From JAZNGX01 sp045576675 (GTDB lineage: Bacteria > Bacillota > Clostridia > Monoglobales > Firm-18), in assembly GCA_045576675.1 (NCBI GenBank), contig JAZNGX010000071.1, positions 1 through 27,732 of the forward strand: DNA of 27,732 nucleotides, written 5' to 3'. The translations under genes were made by a program, and so were the position numbers. Positions 1 to 8,943 of the stretch are shown here, in pieces. The number at the start of each line of letters is the position of its first letter. Position 1 is the stretch's first letter. The notes below the pieces were generated by a model. That model searched no databases. It was not told the DNA's origin and worked only from the letters and a program-made list of their open reading frames with translations.

Positions 1-2318
1 GCTGCTACTAATGTAAAAGGAGTTGCATCTGTCATAGGTGCAATGTTTGTTGCACTTACATCTTCCCAAACATAAGCTTTAACTGTGTAATCTGCAGCTG
101 TTAATCCTGTTGCAGGTGTGAAGCTTACTGTTGCTGATAAATCCTTTGATGTTGCAACTGTGTCTGTTACCCAGTTTGAAGCCACAAGTAATTCTCCCCT
201 ATAAACACCAACTATCAAAGCAGTTGAAATTGCTGTCTGCTGGTTGTTCTTAACGTTAACTGCAGCTGTAACTGAGTTACCATTCTGTGTGAATGAAACA
301 GTACCTACTTCATAAGGAATAAATTTGCTTGTTGTAAATGTGATTTCTTTTGCAGTCAACTTATATCCAAGTAAATCCTTAAGACCTGAAATTTTTGTTG
401 TGTACTGAGTTAAAGGCTGTGTTTCACCATCGTAGTAAATCTTTGCTGTGTAACCATCAACCTTTTCAACACTTGTTACATTACCTAAGTTTGAAAGTGA
501 AACCTCTGATGTATCAGCAAAGTTAATAGGTGTTGATGTTTTAACTGTAATATAGCCTGTCATTTTAGCAGCTGCATCACCGTCTGCAGGTGTTGTTTCC
601 TCAACAGCCATACCATCTGCTGTGTAAAGTCTGATATCATCAATCCAAGTACCTATTGCGATATCAGTAAGCTTAAAGTAGCTGATTGCATATAAAGGTG
701 AGGGAGTTGAATAGTATCCTGCACAAACAAACTGAGTATTCTTATATACTCCGTCAATATACAAATCACATTTAGCTGTGCCTGCATCACCCGTTGTGAA
801 TACATACTGAATATCATACATCTTATCTTTTTCAACAGAGCTTAAAACCTGAGGTCTGCTAGCACCCATATTTAATGCAGTACCGCCACGCAAAACCTGT
901 GCGTTAGTTGTAGTTGTATCATTAGCGACAAGACTGTTATATCCTTCTACCCACATTGTAGGAAGCTTTGGAGTATCGGCAGAGCTACCAATCTTAAAGG
1001 CTACTACAATTTTCTCTCCTGCTTTTGTAGCCTTATACCATTCATACATTCCCTTACCTTTTTGCCAGAATGTCTGAAGTCCACCTGTTCCTGTGAAGTA
1101 AGCACTCTTGCCAAGTGATGGAGCAATAGTGTTATTTTTAACTTCAAATGGTGCGTCACCGGATGTTGAGAACATACCCTGTGTGTTAACCTGTCCCATA
1201 TTTGCATATGAACCTAATTCTGCAGCTTCAAAGTTTTCGTTAGGACCAACAACCTTTGTAGGCACAAAGCCTGCATCAAATGATGTGAATGTAATTGTAT
1301 CTGTAATTGCGTTACCCAAAACGTCTTTTGCATTACCAAAGCTTACTGTGTAAGTTGTTTTGCTTGTAAGCGGATTTGCAAGGTTAATTTTGTAGTTTCT
1401 GTTATCAATTCTGTCAATGCTTGAAACTGTTGCATTAGAAACTGAAACGTTTGAAGTTGTCATCTGGTCAGGTGTTACATCTGTTTCAAATTTAACAGTA
1501 ATGCTATTTTTATCTAAATCAACGTTTTCTTCACCATCATAAGGAAAGCTTTCAACTATATCAGAAGCTGTTGCAGTATAAACTCTGATATCATCCATAA
1601 TAGTGCCTGAACCCTCACCATAAATATATCCAATACCATCAGCTATAGCAGGATCTGAATTTGAAGGCCACTTGCTTCCTGGGTAAAGCATCTGGTCATT
1701 AATTTTTTGTTCGCCATTGATGTACAAATCAAATGTAAGCGGCGTTTCAGCATCAGCAGAAGTATCAACTACAAATACAAATTCATGCATTGTATCTTCA
1801 GCCAATGTACCAAGGCTTGTTCTTGGACCTGCTGTTTTAGGTGCTGCGGCACTTAGCTGAACTAACTGATGTTTTCCATCAGACGGCCATGTTGTTGTGC
1901 CATATGGATTTACACCACCTAAACCAAATACTAAATTAGCACTTGTGTTATCAGATGGAAATGCAACCTTAAAAGATACAACAATTTTATCCGCAATCAT
2001 CTTAAAATAAGCACCGCTGCTTGGTGACCACTGTGTGTACCAGGCACTTTTCCATTTCGCACTTGTACCAAGTGTTGAATCATATGGATTTTCGATAATA
2101 TCACACTGGCTTACTACAGTAGAACCATTTGTGTTAACATACTTATTAGTAGGAGCAACATCACATATGTTTCTATATGAAGTTCCAACTGCATAATCAA
2201 AGGTTTCTACAAATTTTTCGGTTAATGTTGTGGAGTCTGCCGCTCCGGGGAATGCACATAGTGTGCTAAGCATTGCTGCAACCACTAATAGTGCTGTGAG
2301 TTTTGCAAATTTTCTCAT
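1..2318 (-). CDS. Large secreted surface protein with two jelly-roll modules and two SbsA-type Ig-like domains (C-terminus outside window)
   Basis: An open frame runs from an ATG at 2318-2316 off the left edge, 772 residues without a stop. The start follows AAAGGAAG and opens with a signal peptide (MRKFAKLTALLVVAAMLSTL, likely cleaved near CAFPGAA). A jelly-roll/LamG-like module at about residues 34-247 ends in IDD/MDDIRVY. It is followed by a Big_5 (SbsA Ig-like) domain at about 248-348 (ESFPYDGEENVDLDKN...). A second jelly-roll module (about 355-565, ending WIDDIRLY) and a second Big_5 domain (about 567-668) repeat the pattern. A further beta-rich domain starts near 670. It is the last gene of the minus-strand cluster, 59 bp after the SLH gene. 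A role in holding glycan at the cell surface is inferred from context. No catalytic motif was recognised, and the missing C-terminus may carry an enzyme or anchor domain. Confidence 0.85.
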   Translation of the reverse strand, partial: MRKFAKLTALLVVAAMLSTLCAFPGAADSTTLTEKFVETFDYAVGTSYRNICDVAPTNKYVNTNGSTVVSQCDIIENPYDSTLGTSAKWKSAWYTQWSPSSGAYFKMIADKIVVSFKVAFPSDNTSANLVFGLGGVNPYGTTTWPSDGKHQLVQLSAAAPKTAGPRTSLGTLAEDTMHEFVFVVDTSADAETPLTFDLYINGEQKINDQMLYPGSKWPSNSDPAIADGIGYIYGEGSGTIMDDIRVYTATASDIVESFPYDGEENVDLDKNSITVKFETDVTPDQMTTSNVSVSNATVSSIDRIDNRNYKINLANPLTSKTTYTVSFGNAKDVLGNAITDTITFTSFDAGFVPTKVVGPNENFEAAELGSYANMGQVNTQGMFSTSGDAPFEVKNNTIAPSLGKSAYFTGTGGLQTFWQKGKGMYEWYKATKAGEKIVVAFKIGSSADTPKLPTMWVEGYNSLVANDTTTTNAQVLRGGTALNMGASRPQVLSSVEKDKMYDIQYVFTTGDAGTAKCDLYIDGVYKNTQFVCAGYYSTPSPLYAISYFKLTDIAIGTWIDDIRLYTADGMAVEETTPADGDAAAKMTGYITVKTSTPINFADTSEVSLSNLGNVTSVEKVDGYTAKIYYDGETQPLTQYTTKISGLKDLLGYKLTAKEITFTTSKFIPYEVGTVSFTQNGNSVTAAVNVKNNQQTAISTALIVGVYRGELLVASNWVTDTVATSKDLSATVSFTPATGLTAADYTVKAYVWEDVSATNIAPMTDATPFTLVA

Positions 2319-2352
2319 AATTTTTTTCTTCCTTTCATTTTTAAATTTTTAT

Positions 2353-2370
2353 ATTAAATTTTAATTTAAT
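2353..2370. repeat. Small AT-only inverted repeat upstream of the large secreted protein gene
   Basis: ATTAAATT-TT-AATTTAAT lies in the 59-bp gap between the SLH gene and the large surface-protein gene. Next to it (about 2369-2376) is ACCGATGT, sharing ACCGAT with the palindrome at 10754-10792. All-AT palindromes arise easily by chance in such sequence, so a regulatory role is only a suggestion. Confidence 0.25.
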
Positions 2371-2377
2371 ACCGATG

Positions 2378-3760
2378 TTAAATATCTTTTATTGCGTTAT
2401 ATAGCATATTTGCCGCCTCAGCTCTTGTTAACATTCTATTGGGGCTTAGCTTGTTATTTTCAGGTGTGTAAATTCCTGCTGAAATTGCTTTTGCAAAATA
2501 CTCACTTACATCTCCTGAGATACCACGGCTATCAACATAATTTGCAAGAGACGCCAGTTCATCTTCGACACCGTAGATTTCTCTTAAGCAAACAACATAT
2601 GTGATAACGTCTGACAAGGTTGCAGGTGATTCAGGGAAATAATACCCTGACGCTATAATTGCATTTGCAACAAGTCCGCCGTTTACTGCCGACTGAATGC
2701 TGTTGGCATACCATTTATCAGGCATAACATCAATAAATGCATTTTTAAATCGATAAACCGTTACATTTGCAAGCTTAACAGTGAGTGCCGCCATTTCTGC
2801 TCTTGTTATTTTGTCATCAGGGCGGAATTTTTCGTTTGTTGGAACAGTTAATGCACCATATGCCGCAAGAGCATTGATTGCATCCTTATACTTACAATCA
2901 GCTATATCATTAAAATAGCTTTTATTTGGAACAGTTAAATCCTCAAAATGCTTTTTAACGACATTTCGTGCTGCAATAACTTCTTCGTCCCATTCAAAAG
3001 TCGGCATTTTAATAAGCTCTTCAAGCCCTTCCTTTTTAGCACCTCTGACGCACAAATCGTCAATAAGCACGTTTGTTGCAAAGTATTTCATATAGCAGAT
3101 ACCTGTTAAATTAATGCGTGCTTCATTTTTATCGCCCGCCATTGTTGGTGCTGAAAATGACGTTTTCTTTTCACCGTTTACATACACGTTATAGGTAGCA
3201 GTATTCGGTGCTCCACCCTTGGTATTGATGATAATATTAACATCGTATACCTTACCAACCTCCGCTTCGCCAAGCGAGGCTCTTCCACCACCTGTTGTCA
3301 TCAATCCGCCGCTTATTCTGAAAACGGCTGTTTCAGTTGACGGTTCTTTGTGGTTTTGCTCCTTTGAGGCATTGCCACAAACGTGAACAACAAAATGTGC
3401 ATTTTCTTCAGGGATTACTCTCATACTTACTGAAAGGTACGGAGCATAGGTTTTAATTACATTAGTCTTTGTCATATCCCACTGGGTAGTAAAAAACGTC
3501 CCGTCTGACTGACAGTGAAGTGACTTGCCCATTGTAGGATAATACGGGTTATCAACTATGTAAACAAAGCCACCTCCCGTGGAATACTTTGCATTTATTG
3601 AGTTCGCTTTGGCGTATCCACCATTGTTATACTCCTCAAAGTTATCCCAAAAGCCTTCCTTGATTTCCACCTGTTCTTGTGTCGCCTCCTCCGCATAAAC
3701 AGGTATGACTGCAAGCATAAGTGCCATACACAAAGCAAGCAATTTTTTTAGTTTTTTCAA
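2378..3760 (-). CDS. SLH-domain surface protein with N-terminal jelly-roll module
   Basis: 460 residues. The start is TTG at 3760, chosen because GAGGTGATG lies at good distance upstream and the nearby ATG (3768) runs into TGA at once. The signal peptide is MKKLKKLLALCMALMLAVIP with cleavage near VYAEE. Residues about 36-240 form a jelly-roll/LamG-like module ending VLIDDLCVRG, the same architecture as the two modules of the next gene. Residues about 282-456 hold three SLH repeats; the first (FNDIAD...ITRAEMAAL) and third (LTRAEAANMLYNAI) are clear and the middle one is divergent. SLH domains bind secondary wall polymers, so the protein should sit on the cell surface with its N-terminal module outward. 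It begins 17 bp after the response regulator, probably in the same operon. Glycan binding is inferred, not shown. Confidence 0.88.
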   Translation of the reverse strand: MKKLKKLLALCMALMLAVIPVYAEEATQEQVEIKEGFWDNFEEYNNGGYAKANSINAKYSTGGGFVYIVDNPYYPTMGKSLHCQSDGTFFTTQWDMTKTNVIKTYAPYLSVSMRVIPEENAHFVVHVCGNASKEQNHKEPSTETAVFRISGGLMTTGGGRASLGEAEVGKVYDVNIIINTKGGAPNTATYNVYVNGEKKTSFSAPTMAGDKNEARINLTGICYMKYFATNVLIDDLCVRGAKKEGLEELIKMPTFEWDEEVIAARNVVKKHFEDLTVPNKSYFNDIADCKYKDAINALAAYGALTVPTNEKFRPDDKITRAEMAALTVKLANVTVYRFKNAFIDVMPDKWYANSIQSAVNGGLVANAIIASGYYFPESPATLSDVITYVVCLREIYGVEDELASLANYVDSRGISGDVSEYFAKAISAGIYTPENNKLSPNRMLTRAEAANMLYNAIKDI

Positions 3761-3777
3761 CCTTTCATCACCTCGTT

Positions 3778-5376
3778 TTATTTATGTACTGAATAAAGCT
3801 CACGATACTCATTTGGATTCATACCGTACACCTTTTTAAAAACCTTTGAAAAATAAGCATTTGTATCATAACCGGTTTGTGTTGCAATTTCAAATATCTT
3901 TTTATCGGTTGTAAGCAAAAGCTCACGCGCAATTTCAAGCCTATGCATTGTTACATATTCCTGAAAGCCCAAACCTTCGTTTGCCTTGAAAATTCTCGAA
4001 AGATACGAAGAATTAACTCTGAGCAATGCAGCAACCTCAAAAAGCGATGCAGTTTTGATGTTTTCAGCCACATAATGCTTCATTTTAACAATTATATCTT
4101 CAACACGGTTGTTCTGATTGTATTTATGGCATTCAAACATTGCCACAATTACTGAATTCACTCTGTCAAATACCAATGACCAGTTATCAAAGTTTTCTCT
4201 GTCAAGCATTTCACCTATTCCCGTGTGAAAAGGCAATGTCTGAGCAAGCTCAAACCTGTTGATAAAGCTTAAAACAGCGTGACATATACTTAAATAAACC
4301 TCAACTGCAGGCATATAATGTATGCTGACGCCTTCAAAATAATTTCTCATTTCATTAAGCTTGCGCACAGCACGCGATTCATTAAACTCATCAATCGAAT
4401 ACTTAAAAGTTTCCACAACCGATTTTACTGCAATATAATCAAATTCGTTGTACTCTACTGAAATGTTGCTATCTTGAGGCGTTGCATCTTCAATCAAAAT
4501 CTCACCCGGCATCTCTCTGCCTATAAGAAAACACAATTCGTCAAACTTTTGTGAAATCAATTGCCATTGTTCAGCATGTCCGCTCACAACAAATGACAGT
4601 TCTACGAAATAATCCTCTTCAACGCTTCTGCTTATAAGCTTGCAAGCCTCTTTTAACATTTCGTCATCGTTCTCAACACAATCTATAATCCATACATAGT
4701 ATCCAAAAATTCTTGTTCCGCAAATCTCCCTCAATGCGGCTCCGCAATGCTTTTTTACAATTTCGCAACCTGCAACGATAAATTCGTGTGCAGGAATTTC
4801 ACTGTTGGAGTTTGAAACAATCAGCCTTACAGGTCTTGAATATGAATAATCAAGCTTCATCTCTCTGAAAAAGTTCACCAGCTCTTCCTGAGGATGCCCC
4901 GAGCCTGATAACTGAACACTGAAAAACTCTCTTATGCAAAGCTCTGTAATTGTGTTCATTCTGTCCTTCATATTCTGCACAATTGACTGAATGGAAAGCT
5001 CTCTCTTTAAATGGTCAATTGCTTTTTTAACAACCTCTATAATCCTGTCGTTGCCCTCATATTTAAGCACGTAATCAACAACATTCAAGCCTATCGCTGT
5101 TTTTGCATAATCAAAAGTGTCATAAGCTGTTAAAAATATAATTTTTGTACACGGTGAGCGTTTCATTATCATTTCTGCAAGCTCTATTCCGCTTATATCA
5201 GGCATACTTATGTCACAAAGCATAATATCTGCCGGCAACGCCTTATGCTTTTCAAGTGCCTCCTTTGCAGAATATGCCACATCAACCTCAAGCTCAAGCT
5301 CCGTTTGTATAAGAAACATTTCTTTTACGGTGTCTGCAATTGCTCTCTCGTTATCAACAATAATAAGCCTGTACAT
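3778..5376 (-). CDS. YesN-like response regulator, receiver plus AraC-type DNA-binding domain
   Basis: 532 residues. The receiver domain covers residues 1 to about 120: acidic pocket VDNE (D8, with N9 where a second acid is usual), phospho-acceptor D55 in CDISMPD, T83 and K105. A long middle region (about 125-420) of the kind found in YesN proteins follows. The AraC-type double helix-turn-helix is at about 430-528 (IFEIATQTGYDTNAYFSKVF). The start codon overlaps the kinase stop (TAATG at 5378-5374), and its ribosome site GGAGGTG lies inside the last kinase codons, so the two are translationally coupled. It should activate transcription in response to the extracellular sugar sensed by the kinase. 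The likely target is the divergent region at 10579-10813, where an AraC-type direct repeat is seen. Confidence 0.93.
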   Translation of the reverse strand: MYRLIIVDNERAIADTVKEMFLIQTELELEVDVAYSAKEALEKHKALPADIMLCDISMPDISGIELAEMIMKRSPCTKIIFLTAYDTFDYAKTAIGLNVVDYVLKYEGNDRIIEVVKKAIDHLKRELSIQSIVQNMKDRMNTITELCIREFFSVQLSGSGHPQEELVNFFREMKLDYSYSRPVRLIVSNSNSEIPAHEFIVAGCEIVKKHCGAALREICGTRIFGYYVWIIDCVENDDEMLKEACKLISRSVEEDYFVELSFVVSGHAEQWQLISQKFDELCFLIGREMPGEILIEDATPQDSNISVEYNEFDYIAVKSVVETFKYSIDEFNESRAVRKLNEMRNYFEGVSIHYMPAVEVYLSICHAVLSFINRFELAQTLPFHTGIGEMLDRENFDNWSLVFDRVNSVIVAMFECHKYNQNNRVEDIIVKMKHYVAENIKTASLFEVAALLRVNSSYLSRIFKANEGLGFQEYVTMHRLEIARELLLTTDKKIFEIATQTGYDTNAYFSKVFKKVYGMNPNEYRELYSVHK

Positions 5377-7004
5377 TACAACACCTCCTTTTTCTCATAC
5401 TCAATATAAAGACTTGCAAGCAATCCGCCAAGCTCACTTCTTTTGAATTTCAGTCCGCTGTTTCCGCCGAATTTCAGATTTAGTCTGCGATTTATATTTA
5501 TAATCGCACTCACTCTGTCGCACGGAATCTCACCGCTTACAAGCTTGTTCATCTTTTCAATCGTTTCGTCACTTATATCACCATTGTCACTGATTTCAAC
5601 ACACAAATTGCCATTATCCATTTTTGTGCTTATTATTATACGGCTGTTGCTTTTTTTATCTACAACATATTTAAACGCATTTTCAACAAGTGGCTGTATT
5701 GTAAGCTTTGGAATTTGTGCTTTTGTAGCATCCTCCGAACGAACAACCATTTCAATATCAAAGCTGTCACCAAAACGCATTTTCTGAATTTGAATGTAAT
5801 TGTCTATGTGTGCAAATTCCTCTTTTAAGGTTATATTATCAGTCGGCGTACTGCAGGTGTACTTGAAGTAATTGCCAAGATATCCGCTTACAAGCTCGGC
5901 AGATTTTATATCCTCCTGCCTTAAAAGATATTTAAGCAAAAACAAAGTATTATATAAAAAATGAGGATTAATCTGTGACTGCAGCTCATTGAACTTTGCT
6001 TCCTCAAGCATTATTCTCTGCTGAACAGTTTTGTTAAGGCTGTCCTCCAGCTTTTTACTCATATTATTGAATGAACCATAAATAAGCTTGAACTCATCAT
6101 AGCCCTTACGCCCGATGGTATAACCAAAGTTACCTGCCTCAATTTTATTAAACGCTGTAACAAGGTCAGAAAGCGGCTTGTTGATTGTGTTAAAAATATA
6201 AAACATAAACAACACAATTATAAGAACCAAAACAACAACCAGTATCAAAAACACACTGTTTTGCGTAATTGCTTTTTTTATGTAAAGCTCGTCAAAATCC
6301 GACCACACAAGCTTAACTGTGTTATATCCGTTTAATTCTATAGTTTTACCATTTATTTTTTCTGTACTTTTACCAAGTGCCTTTCCGTCAATATAAAGCT
6401 GTGCCGTTCCGCCGTTTGATGTTGCAAAATCATTTACACTATGTAAAAACGCTTGCTGATTAAGTTTTATAAGCATAGCAAAATCCGGCAAAACATTTGA
6501 TACGGTATACGCATTCGGCTGATACAAAAAGATATTGTTGTTATATTTAAAAATTCCTGTTCCGCCAATTTCAACAATCTGCCTGTACTGCTCGTCGGTG
6601 ATTTCAGTATAATAATCATTGCTGGAAAACATCGCCATTGTGTTTCCTGAAACAAGATAAGCATCTTCGATGTATTCACTCATATTTTTGAGTGAAACAA
6701 GCTTTTCTTTCGCTTCGCTTATTGCCGCAGTGTACTCATAATTGTACATTTCATCTTTAAAATACACCGTTTTCAAGATTTCGTTGCTTACCACAACGTC
6801 ATACATAAGCCTGTCAATCTTCTCCAACTCGCTAATTATGTTGTCATATACATTCTGTGCCTTAAGACGCTGTTCAGCATCCATTGCCTCATTGATTGTA
6901 ATTGTCATACTTGTGTACATAATTGCACAAAGGGCAACCGCCGCAATCATAATTACAAGGAAACGAAACAACACTCTTCTGTAGACCTTAACGGTTCTAT
7001 CCAT
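5376..7004 (-). CDS. YesM-like membrane sensor histidine kinase
   Basis: 542 residues from ATG at 7004, which has AAAAGGAGAG eight bases upstream. A longer frame from a TTG at 7025 would place this ribosome site inside the coding region, so the shorter start is preferred. A membrane segment at about 11-36, an extracellular sensor domain at about 40-245, a second membrane segment at about 250-272, a HAMP linker, and a His_kinase domain with phospho-acceptor His in SQINPHFLYNTL (about residue 348). The N box is QPLVENAFKYV. The ATP lid is degenerate: DNG is followed by DIS, and the usual GxGLxN is replaced by SAIININRRL. It pairs with the overlapping response regulator. The sensor domain is probably the reader of a binding protein or free oligosaccharide; the ligand is unknown. 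Confidence 0.92.
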   Translation of the reverse strand: MDRTVKVYRRVLFRFLVIMIAAVALCAIMYTSMTITINEAMDAEQRLKAQNVYDNIISELEKIDRLMYDVVVSNEILKTVYFKDEMYNYEYTAAISEAKEKLVSLKNMSEYIEDAYLVSGNTMAMFSSNDYYTEITDEQYRQIVEIGGTGIFKYNNNIFLYQPNAYTVSNVLPDFAMLIKLNQQAFLHSVNDFATSNGGTAQLYIDGKALGKSTEKINGKTIELNGYNTVKLVWSDFDELYIKKAITQNSVFLILVVVLVLIIVLFMFYIFNTINKPLSDLVTAFNKIEAGNFGYTIGRKGYDEFKLIYGSFNNMSKKLEDSLNKTVQQRIMLEEAKFNELQSQINPHFLYNTLFLLKYLLRQEDIKSAELVSGYLGNYFKYTCSTPTDNITLKEEFAHIDNYIQIQKMRFGDSFDIEMVVRSEDATKAQIPKLTIQPLVENAFKYVVDKKSNSRIIISTKMDNGNLCVEISDNGDISDETIEKMNKLVSGEIPCDRVSAIININRRLNLKFGGNSGLKFKRSELGGLLASLYIEYEKKEVL

Positions 7005-7036
7005 ACTGACATCTCTCCTTTTCAAGTGATGTCTTA

Positions 7037-7065
7037 ATTATATCATTTATATCATTTCAAGTTAA
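7037..7065 (-). promoter_or_regulatory. Internal promoter for the sensor kinase/response regulator pair
   Basis: On the minus strand TTAACT (7065-7060, 4 of 6 to consensus) and a perfect TATAAT (7042-7037) are 17 bases apart. Transcription would begin about 25 bases before the ATG at 7004. This would give the two-component system basal expression independent of the transporter promoter. No terminator is visible between the permease stop (7088) and this site, so read-through is also likely. Confidence 0.5.
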
Positions 7066-7087
7066 TAAACAAATTAAGTAAATACTA

Positions 7088-7969
7088 TCAACCTTTAACA
7101 CTACCTACAATCATTCCCTTTACAAAATGTTTCTGGAACAACGGATATACCATAAGTATCGGCAGTGTTGCAATAAATATCTGTGCTGCCCTCATAGTTC
7201 TGTCTGAAACATCCGGTGCGTTAAACACATCCGCTTCTGCAAGAAGTGATATATCTCTTTCAATTACAACAGTTCTAAGATATGACTGCAACGGATAGTT
7301 AACTGAATTATTCATATAAATAATTCCCGAAAACCACTCATTCCAGTGACCAACAAGAACATAAATTGAAATAGTTGCAATTGACGGCAATGAAAGCGGC
7401 AGATAAATTCTTAAAAGACAGCTCCAATGACTTGCTCCGTCAACATATGCTGATTCACCGATTTCTTTGGGCAAGCTTCTGAAATAATTAAGAAGTATCA
7501 GCATATTAAATACTGACAAGCTGCCCGGCAAAACAAGTGCCCAGACAGTATCAAGAAGCCCAAGTGATTTAACAAGGATATATGTTGGAATAAGACCGCC
7601 ATTGAATATCATTGTTATAAAGAAAAATGCAACATAATATTTTCTGCCTCGCAATTCACTCTCTTCTTTGGAAAGCGGAAATGCAACAAGTATATTAAGT
7701 ATCATATTCACAGCGTAACCAACTACACAACGCTTGATTGTAACAAAAAACGCTGTAAAAAACTCTTTTTTCTCAAGAACAAACTTGTAAGAATCAAGCG
7801 TAAAATCAACAGGCCACAAGCTTACCATACCTGCTTCGGCAACATATTTTGAACTGAATGACAGTGCAAGAATATGAACAATCGGAAACAGACACAAAAA
7901 GCACAATACAATCATAAAGATTATGTTACAAACATTAAATATTTTTCTTGATAAACTTTCTTTAATCAT
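7088..7969 (-). CDS. ABC sugar-importer permease, LplC/CUT1 type
   Basis: 293 residues with six predicted membrane segments (first at about 14-37) and a binding-protein-dependent permease domain. The EAA loop that contacts the ATPase is ESAYVDGAS (172-180) followed by RIYLPLSLP. ATG at 7969 has AGGAGG close upstream, 9 bp after the preceding permease gene. Length and N-terminus (a long FPIVHILALSFSS stretch) fit the LplC/YtcP branch of CUT1 transporters for complex oligosaccharides. It forms the membrane channel with the neighbouring permease. No ATPase gene is in the window, so a shared MsmX-type ATPase elsewhere is inferred. Confidence 0.93.
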   Translation of the reverse strand: MIKESLSRKIFNVCNIIFMIVLCFLCLFPIVHILALSFSSKYVAEAGMVSLWPVDFTLDSYKFVLEKKEFFTAFFVTIKRCVVGYAVNMILNILVAFPLSKEESELRGRKYYVAFFFITMIFNGGLIPTYILVKSLGLLDTVWALVLPGSLSVFNMLILLNYFRSLPKEIGESAYVDGASHWSCLLRIYLPLSLPSIATISIYVLVGHWNEWFSGIIYMNNSVNYPLQSYLRTVVIERDISLLAEADVFNAPDVSDRTMRAAQIFIATLPILMVYPLFQKHFVKGMIVGSVKG

Positions 7970-7978
7970 GTCTGCCTC

Positions 7979-8923
7979 CTAAAATACTCTGTAGCCTGCC
8001 CATTTATCAGCAAGATAATATGAGCCTAAAACAAACACCAATGAAATTACGCTTTTAAACAAACCCATTGCGGTAGACGGTCCGAACTGTGCATCCACAA
8101 GACCAAGTCTGTAAACCATTGTATCAATAATGTCACCTGTAGAATAAACCTGAGGACTATACAGATTAAATATCTGGTCGAAGCCTGCATTTAAGATACT
8201 GCCAAGGCTTAATACCATCATAAGAACAATAGTTCCTGCAATGCAGGGGATTGTAATAGCAAAAACCTGACGTATTCTGCTTGCACCGTCAACAGTTGCC
8301 GCTTCGTACAATGTCGGGTCAATTCCTATTATTGCCGCCAGATAAATAATTGTCTGCCAGCCAACCTCTTTCCACGAATTGGTAATAACTATCACATACG
8401 GGAATATTTTTTCTTCACCAAGGAAGAAAACCGGGTCACCACCCAAGGCTGTGATAAATCTGTTTACAATACCTTCAGACGGTGAAAGTATATCTACCAG
8501 AATACCGCTTAATATTACCCACGATAAAAAGTGCGGAAGATATACTACCGTCTGTACGCATTTTTTCATACGTACAGACTTAAGCTCATTCATCATAATG
8601 GATAAAAACACAGGGCATACAAGATTCATAACTATCTTCATAAAAGCAATGAAAAATGTATTCCAGAAAACCCTGCCAAAGCTTTGCATCTGAAAAACAT
8701 ATTTAAAGTTTTCAAAGCCCACCCATTCTGATTTCAAAAATCCCATAACAGGCGTATAATTCTGGAACGCAATTATTATGCCGCCCATAGGAATATAAGC
8801 AAATATAAATACGATAATAACAGCCGGCAAAAGCATAAGATGCAGTGGAAGCTCACGTTTGGTACGTTCGCTTAAACATAGCCTTTTATTTCCGATTGTT
8901 TTTACCTCTGTGTTTGATTTCAT
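7979..8923 (-). CDS. ABC sugar-importer permease, LplB/CUT1 type
   Basis: 314 residues with six predicted membrane segments (first at about 29-52) and the EAA loop EAATVDGAS (207-215) followed by IRQVFAITIP. The start ATG at 8923 follows AAGGATAAGG, 20 bp after the binding-protein gene. The C-terminus (LADKWAGYRVF) is typical of the LplB/YteP branch. It partners the downstream permease and the lipoprotein to import oligosaccharides. The tight spacing of the three genes shows one operon. Confidence 0.93.
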   Translation of the reverse strand: MKSNTEVKTIGNKRLCLSERTKRELPLHLMLLPAVIIVFIFAYIPMGGIIIAFQNYTPVMGFLKSEWVGFENFKYVFQMQSFGRVFWNTFFIAFMKIVMNLVCPVFLSIMMNELKSVRMKKCVQTVVYLPHFLSWVILSGILVDILSPSEGIVNRFITALGGDPVFFLGEEKIFPYVIVITNSWKEVGWQTIIYLAAIIGIDPTLYEAATVDGASRIRQVFAITIPCIAGTIVLMMVLSLGSILNAGFDQIFNLYSPQVYSTGDIIDTMVYRLGLVDAQFGPSTAMGLFKSVISLVFVLGSYYLADKWAGYRVF

Positions 8924-8943
8924 CTTAACCTTATCCTTCCAAA

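Noticed and set aside
7005..7025. TTG start for the sensor kinase
   Set aside because: The codons AAA AGG AGA that follow it are the ribosome site for the ATG at 7004.
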